Positions 60,402 to 64,000 of a DNA stretch of 64,000 nt are shown one piece after another. The stretch spans positions 124,001-188,000 of the forward strand of contig JAWKOC010000003.1 of NCBI GenBank assembly GCA_041391365.1, written 5' to 3'. A model generated the notes under the pieces. The model made no database searches. It had not been told where the DNA came from and saw nothing but the letters and a program-made list of their open reading frames with translations. The stretch comes from JAGRAX01 sp041391365 (lineage in GTDB: Bacteria > Bdellovibrionota_G > JALEGL01 > JAGRMV01). The position numbers and the translations under genes were made by a program. The stretch's first letter is position 1, and every line of letters starts with the position of its first letter.

Positions 60402-61494
60402 ATCAAAAACTTCACTGCCCATGGATTGGCCTATGCTTGCGACCATCTTGTTGATTTGCAGCTTGGGACTTTTCAATCTGTATTCTTCTACTTATGATCT
60501 AACAATTTCCAAATACTTCACACAGCAAATGCTTTGGATGCTCTTGGGTTTTGTATTTCTTGCTGTTTTTGTGTTGTTGGACTACCACATTTTTTACCGG
60601 TTTTCGTACCCAATCTATATATTGACCGTAGCTTCGCTTTTTCTTGTGCTGTTTGTGGGGAAAAGTTCACAAGGGTCTCAACGCTGGATCAATCTTGCGG
60701 GGGTGACCATTCAACCTTCGGAAATTGCCAAGGTAGGTGTCGTGATTTTTTTGGCGAGGTATTTTCACAATCATCGAGAGCAAAAGCGTTTTGGCCTTGC
60801 TTCCCTTGCCTCTCCCCTGTTTTTTACATTGGTGCCTTTTCTTTTGATTTTGAAACAACCTGATTTGGGAACGGGTTTGATTGTTCTCTTTACCTCCATC
60901 ACCATGTTTTGGTTTGCGGGCATTCAGCGCAAAATCATTTTGATCACTCTCATGGGCCTTTTGATCACCGCACCCATAACCTGGAAGTACGGTCTTAAAC
61001 CTTACCAAAAAGGACGTGTGATCTCTTTCCTCAATCCAGAAAAAGATGCCTATGGAAAAGGTTATCAGATCATTCAATCCAAGATCGCCATCGGCTCAGG
61101 CAGATTCTCTGGCAAGGGATATCTTCAAGGAAGCCAGAGCAAGCTTCAATTTCTTCCCAAACAACACACGGATTTTGTATTTTCCAACTTTGCGGAGGAG
61201 TTTGGATTCTTAGGTTCGGTGATTTTGTTCTTTTTGTATGTGATGCTTTTTTTGATGGGTTTGAACATTGCGTCCACAGCAAAAGAGGTGTTTGGGATGA
61301 TGTTAGCCTTTGGACTCACTGCATCTCTTGCCTGCCAAACCATCATCAATTTGGGAATGGAGACCGGTCTGCTCCCGGTTGTCGGCATGACTCTGCCATT
61401 GTTTTCCTATGGAGGGACATCACTGCTGTCCACCATGCTGGCCTTGGGCATCATTCTCAGTGTCAGCCTCAGAAGACCCGCTTACTCCAGCTAA
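60385..61494 (+). CDS. rodA: peptidoglycan glycosyltransferase RodA (SEDS family)
   Basis: Polytopic SEDS polymerase that makes glycan strands during side-wall growth, paired with PBP2. 369 residues, about 10 helices. GSQRWINLAGVTIQPSEIAKVGVVIFLARYF, LILKQPDLGTGLIVL, GYQIIQSKIAIGSGRFSGKGYLQGSQSKLQFLPKQHTDFVFSNFAEEFGF (with the essential Asp of the QTDFIF motif, here HTDFVF) and MTLPLFSYGGTSLLSTM are diagnostic. Last gene of the rod operon. Confidence 0.97.
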   Translation: MNQYFKSKTSLPMDWPMLATILLICSLGLFNLYSSTYDLTISKYFTQQMLWMLLGFVFLAVFVLLDYHIFYRFSYPIYILTVASLFLVLFVGKSSQGSQRWINLAGVTIQPSEIAKVGVVIFLARYFHNHREQKRFGLASLASPLFFTLVPFLLILKQPDLGTGLIVLFTSITMFWFAGIQRKIILITLMGLLITAPITWKYGLKPYQKGRVISFLNPEKDAYGKGYQIIQSKIAIGSGRFSGKGYLQGSQSKLQFLPKQHTDFVFSNFAEEFGFLGSVILFFLYVMLFLMGLNIASTAKEVFGMMLAFGLTASLACQTIINLGMETGLLPVVGMTLPLFSYGGTSLLSTMLALGIILSVSLRRPAYSS

Positions 61495-61528
61495 GGATCA
61501 AATTTTTATGGCGCAAAACGCCATAATT

Positions 61529-61563
61529 CAAAAAAAGGGCGGCACATCGGCACCACCCTTTCT
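61529..61563 (-). terminator. rho-independent terminator of trxA
   Basis: On the minus strand AAAGGGTGG...CCGCCCTTT (one G-T wobble) is followed by a further run of T's. It lies 20 nt past the trxA stop. A separate 8-bp hairpin TTATGGCG/CGCCATAA (61506-61526) just after rodA may close the rod operon, but it lacks a plus-strand T-run. Confidence 0.8.
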
Positions 61564-61581
61564 CCTTAGAAGTCTTTCGCC

Positions 61582-61908
61582 TTAGGCTACTTTATCGATC
61601 AACGCTTTCAAACGATCTTTGGGGGCAGAACCTACCAACTGATCAATGATTTTCCCGTCTTTGAACAAAATCAAGGTTGGAATGCCTTTGACCTGAAATT
61701 TTACGGGTGTGGCTGGATTGTCGTCGATGTTGATTTTTTTGAATGCCACTTTTCCAGAATATTCCTGGGCCAATTCTTCCACCACGGGGGCGATTGCCCG
61801 GCAAGGACCACACCAGGGGGCCCAAAAGTCCACCAAGGTCGGTGTCCCAGACTGAAGGACCTGAGTTTCAAATTCTGAATCACCAATGGACATAACCTGT
61901 TCTGACAT
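61582..61908 (-). CDS. trxA: thioredoxin
   Basis: 108-residue disulfide reductase. Active site WCGPC (32-36) in VDFWAPWCGPCRAIAP, cis-proline loop VKGIPTLILFKDGK, and DDNPATPVKFQV. Reducing partner of peroxiredoxins such as the bcp product in this window. The ATG has AAGGAG 7 nt upstream. Monocistronic, with its own terminator. Confidence 0.98.
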   Translation of the reverse strand: MSEQVMSIGDSEFETQVLQSGTPTLVDFWAPWCGPCRAIAPVVEELAQEYSGKVAFKKINIDDNPATPVKFQVKGIPTLILFKDGKIIDQLVGSAPKDRLKALIDKVA

Positions 61909-62012
61909 GTTGCAACTCCTTGTTTGTGGGCCTAACGACCTGATTTTTAAGAGAATCTCAAATTATGAGAATTCTATTTTGATGTCAACCGTGGTACCAT
62001 AGATATCTCATC

Positions 62013-63566
62013 ATGCCTGTAGAAGTCCATTCAAAAGGAGCGTTAAAAGACCAGCCCGCATGGGCCCTGCTTTGTTGGGTTCTCAAAGAATCTTTTTCTG
62101 GGGTCATGATGGTGTCGGCCAATCAAAAAATCTCCTTGGTGTTCGATCAAGGGCAACCCATCCATTTGAATTTTGATCATAAAGTGGGGTGGTTTGAACA
62201 AACCTTGGCTCAAGAAAACATTGCCTTACCCGTATCTCTCAAAGACTATGTGGGCACCATTCCCAAAAACAAATTGCATCAATTCGAATTGGAACTCTTG
62301 CAATCGGGGATGATTCAATACGAAGAATTCCAAAAGACACTCCACACACTCCTGGACCGAGCCATCGTCGAACTGCTCGGATTCAAAAATGGAAACTATG
62401 TCTTTGTTCAAGGAATTCCCAAAGATGTTCAGCCTGTCCGTTTCAAAAAGAAATTTCGAGACATGATCTTCAATGTTTTCTTGGATCTTGCTCAGCAACA
62501 AACCAAATGGCCAAAAGTTCCTTCAAGCACCGTATTTTCCAAATTGGAAAAAGCTGTGGTGAGGGTTTCAGACATCCAAATGAATGGCAAACAACAACGT
62601 ATCTATCGCTGCATTGATGGCCAAAACACCGTTGATCAGGTCATCGCGCGAACTGGTTTCGACGAGAGATATGTAAAATCATTCATTCAGACCTTATATC
62701 GAATGGAAATCATTGTGGACCAACTCCCCATGTTGGCCGATGTCGTCAAGCCCATCATCTCGGATGGAATCACCACAGACGTGTCCGGAAATGAAATCAC
62801 ATCCCCCGAAGTAAAACTAGGTTCCGATGGAAAATCCAGAGTCTTCAAAAGCATGGACGATTTGGCCAACAAAAACCATTTCGAAATTCTTGGAATTGGG
62901 GTGGATGCCAATTCGGTTAAGATTCAAGAAAATTACTTTTCTATGGCCAAAGAATACCACCCAGATCGCTTGAAAGGTCTTGCACAAAAGCAACGAGAAG
63001 AAGCTGAAAAAATTTTTTCCAGAATCACGGAAGCCTACAACACCCTTTCGAATCGAAATCGTAGGGAAGAGTACAAAAGCAAATTAAAAGTACAGAGTGA
63101 AGGAATCTCGCCCAATGGAGACGTAAATGCTGTATTGAAGTCTGAAACTTTTTTCCAGGAGGGCATCAGCCATCTGAAAAAAGACAATTATGATCAGGCC
63201 ATGGTGTCTTTCGAAAAAGCCATACAACTGTACGACAAAGAACCAGAGTATTCGGTGCAACTTGGATGGGCTACCTTTCGACAAGGGGTGAAAGACAAAG
63301 ATGAAAAGTCCATTCACAAAGGATATGAGCTGGTTCGAAAGCATGGAAAAGAAGGTGCAATCACAAAAATATCTTTTTATTATATGGGGATGATTGAAAA
63401 ATTCTTGGGCAATTTGGACAAAGCCAAGATTTTGTTTTCCAAAGCTGCGGATGCAGATCCAAACAATGCCAAGGCCGCCTCTGAATTGCGACTGCTCAAC
63501 ATGAGAGAAGAAAGAGAAACTTCTCAAAGCATTGGCATTGGCCGTCTTTTTGGAAAGAAAAAATAA
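62013..63566 (+). CDS. DUF4388(PATAN)-DnaJ-TPR multidomain protein
   Basis: 517 residues, cytoplasmic. The N-terminal DUF4388/PATAN-like domain (about 8-130; KGALKDQPAWALLCWVLKESFSGVM, ISLVFDQGQPIHLNF) is often seen in gliding/regulatory proteins of Myxococcota and relatives. A middle segment resembles a winged helix (YRCIDGQNTVDQVIARTGFDE, about 205-235). A J domain (288-352) has HPD at 316-318, so it could stimulate a DnaK ATPase. Two to three TPRs follow (about 375-500). Role unknown; a scaffold or chaperone adaptor is a reasonable guess. TAGATA lies 7 nt before the ATG. The next gene follows after 1 nt. Confidence 0.87.
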   Translation: MPVEVHSKGALKDQPAWALLCWVLKESFSGVMMVSANQKISLVFDQGQPIHLNFDHKVGWFEQTLAQENIALPVSLKDYVGTIPKNKLHQFELELLQSGMIQYEEFQKTLHTLLDRAIVELLGFKNGNYVFVQGIPKDVQPVRFKKKFRDMIFNVFLDLAQQQTKWPKVPSSTVFSKLEKAVVRVSDIQMNGKQQRIYRCIDGQNTVDQVIARTGFDERYVKSFIQTLYRMEIIVDQLPMLADVVKPIISDGITTDVSGNEITSPEVKLGSDGKSRVFKSMDDLANKNHFEILGIGVDANSVKIQENYFSMAKEYHPDRLKGLAQKQREEAEKIFSRITEAYNTLSNRNRREEYKSKLKVQSEGISPNGDVNAVLKSETFFQEGISHLKKDNYDQAMVSFEKAIQLYDKEPEYSVQLGWATFRQGVKDKDEKSIHKGYELVRKHGKEGAITKISFYYMGMIEKFLGNLDKAKILFSKAADADPNNAKAASELRLLNMREERETSQSIGIGRLFGKKK

Positions 63567-63567
63567 C

Positions 63568-63984
63568 ATGAACATCAACATTCACATATTGCTCAATATC
63601 ATTTCCTTGATGCTACTCACCTTATCCATGAGTTTTTCTACACTTTATGTGCTTCAACAGAGGTGGCTCAAAACCAAGCAATTTACGTTGATTCAACGAC
63701 TTCCATCTTTGGAAACTTCTGACCTATGGGCTGCTCGACTTCTTGTATGCGGGTGGATTGTATTGCTATCCTCTACCCTCATCGGCATTTACATTGCACA
63801 CGACATGTGGGATCAATCTTGGCACAAAAATCCAAAAATTCTGATGGCGATGACTACGTGTTTTTGGTATCTCGTGTTCATCATCATGAGGGCCAAATTT
63901 GACTACAGGGGATCAAAATTTTCATTGATCAATTTGCTAGGGTATACGTCTCTTTTAATCACTTTTGTCTATTCGATCTTATAA
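63568..63984 (+). CDS. HemX/CcsA-like membrane protein (short form)
   Basis: 138 residues with four predicted membrane helices (about 8-28, 56-76, 90-107, 118-137). The connecting segment RLPSLETSDLWAARLLVCGWIVLLSSTLIGIYIA resembles the 'LPpLe..e.....l...Gf..LT.gl..G' pattern of HemX and the cytochrome c assembly family. Those proteins have about 270 residues with eight helices, so only the C-terminal half is represented and the WWD heme motif is absent. I could not find the missing half upstream, which is filled by the J-domain gene. HemX often precedes hemA, which may begin at the window end. Confidence 0.55.
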   Translation: MNINIHILLNIISLMLLTLSMSFSTLYVLQQRWLKTKQFTLIQRLPSLETSDLWAARLLVCGWIVLLSSTLIGIYIAHDMWDQSWHKNPKILMAMTTCFWYLVFIIMRAKFDYRGSKFSLINLLGYTSLLITFVYSIL

Positions 63985-63988
63985 GCGT

Positions 63989-64000
63989 ATGAGTTTTTTT
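63989..64000 (+). other. possible start of the next gene
   Basis: An ATG at 63989 (MSFF...) follows the HemX-like stop by 4 nt and runs off the window. By context it could be hemA, but four codons cannot show that. Confidence 0.25.

Overview
The window reads as a chromosomal contig from a Gram-negative bacterium of moderate-to-low GC. The lineage is an inference: CarD–IspD–IspF, a DUF4388–DnaJ–TPR protein, tandem PilZ, two NtrC-type two-component pairs, a LolA-like protein, an OmpA-type lipoprotein and MreBCD–PBP2–RodA together suggest a deltaproteobacterial-grade group (Bdellovibrionota, Myxococcota or a related uncultured phylum). No rRNA gene is present to settle it.

Layout. 1-9.0 kb (minus strand): dksA-like, galU, a LolA-like protein, priA, a histidine kinase/NtrC pair and rsmH. 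9.2-18.6 kb: bcp, bioY, carD-ispD-ispF, pyrD, perM-gshB and three proteins of unknown role, plus a 410-bp gap at 15.2-15.6 kb with DnaA-box-like sites and a plus-strand terminator that suggests a small RNA. 18.7-25.7 kb (mostly plus): metG, pepF, an OmpA lipoprotein, argR, two broken genes meeting head to head (mag fragment and porin fragment), tRNA-Leu and a tandem PilZ protein. 25.7-27.6 kb: a secreted beta-helix protein with a T9SS-like C-terminal domain. 27.7-31.5 kb: def-fmt-PASTA-rpe-RelA/SpoT-like operon. 32.5-41.6 kb (minus): one tightly packed run, hisS-aspS-rnhB-yraN-kinase-NtrC-coiled coil-outer-membrane barrel.

41.7-45.2 kb is an accessory patch beside tRNA-Lys: an AbiEii-type nucleotidyltransferase/XRE toxin-antitoxin pair with a duplicated palindromic operator, and a secreted caspase-like (clan CD) protein. 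45.2-53.2 kb: EthD-like, nucleoside hydrolase, VOC protein, an orphan RND pump, an alpha/beta hydrolase and gpmI. 53.1-54.3 kb: a RES/Xre-MbcA toxin-antitoxin pair. 54.4-64 kb: ppiD, the rod-shape operon mreB-mreC-mreD-pbp2-rodA, trxA, the DUF4388-DnaJ-TPR protein and a HemX-like membrane protein.

Three cross-cutting observations stand out. Several start codons lie 6-7 nt after a TATA-type -10 hexamer with no Shine-Dalgarno, which suggests leaderless mRNAs. fmt and aspS carry homopolymer-associated frameshifts that probably reflect sequence errors but need checking. Two unrelated genes lose their 5' ends at the same point near 23.92 kb, so that junction is either a real deletion or an assembly misjoin.
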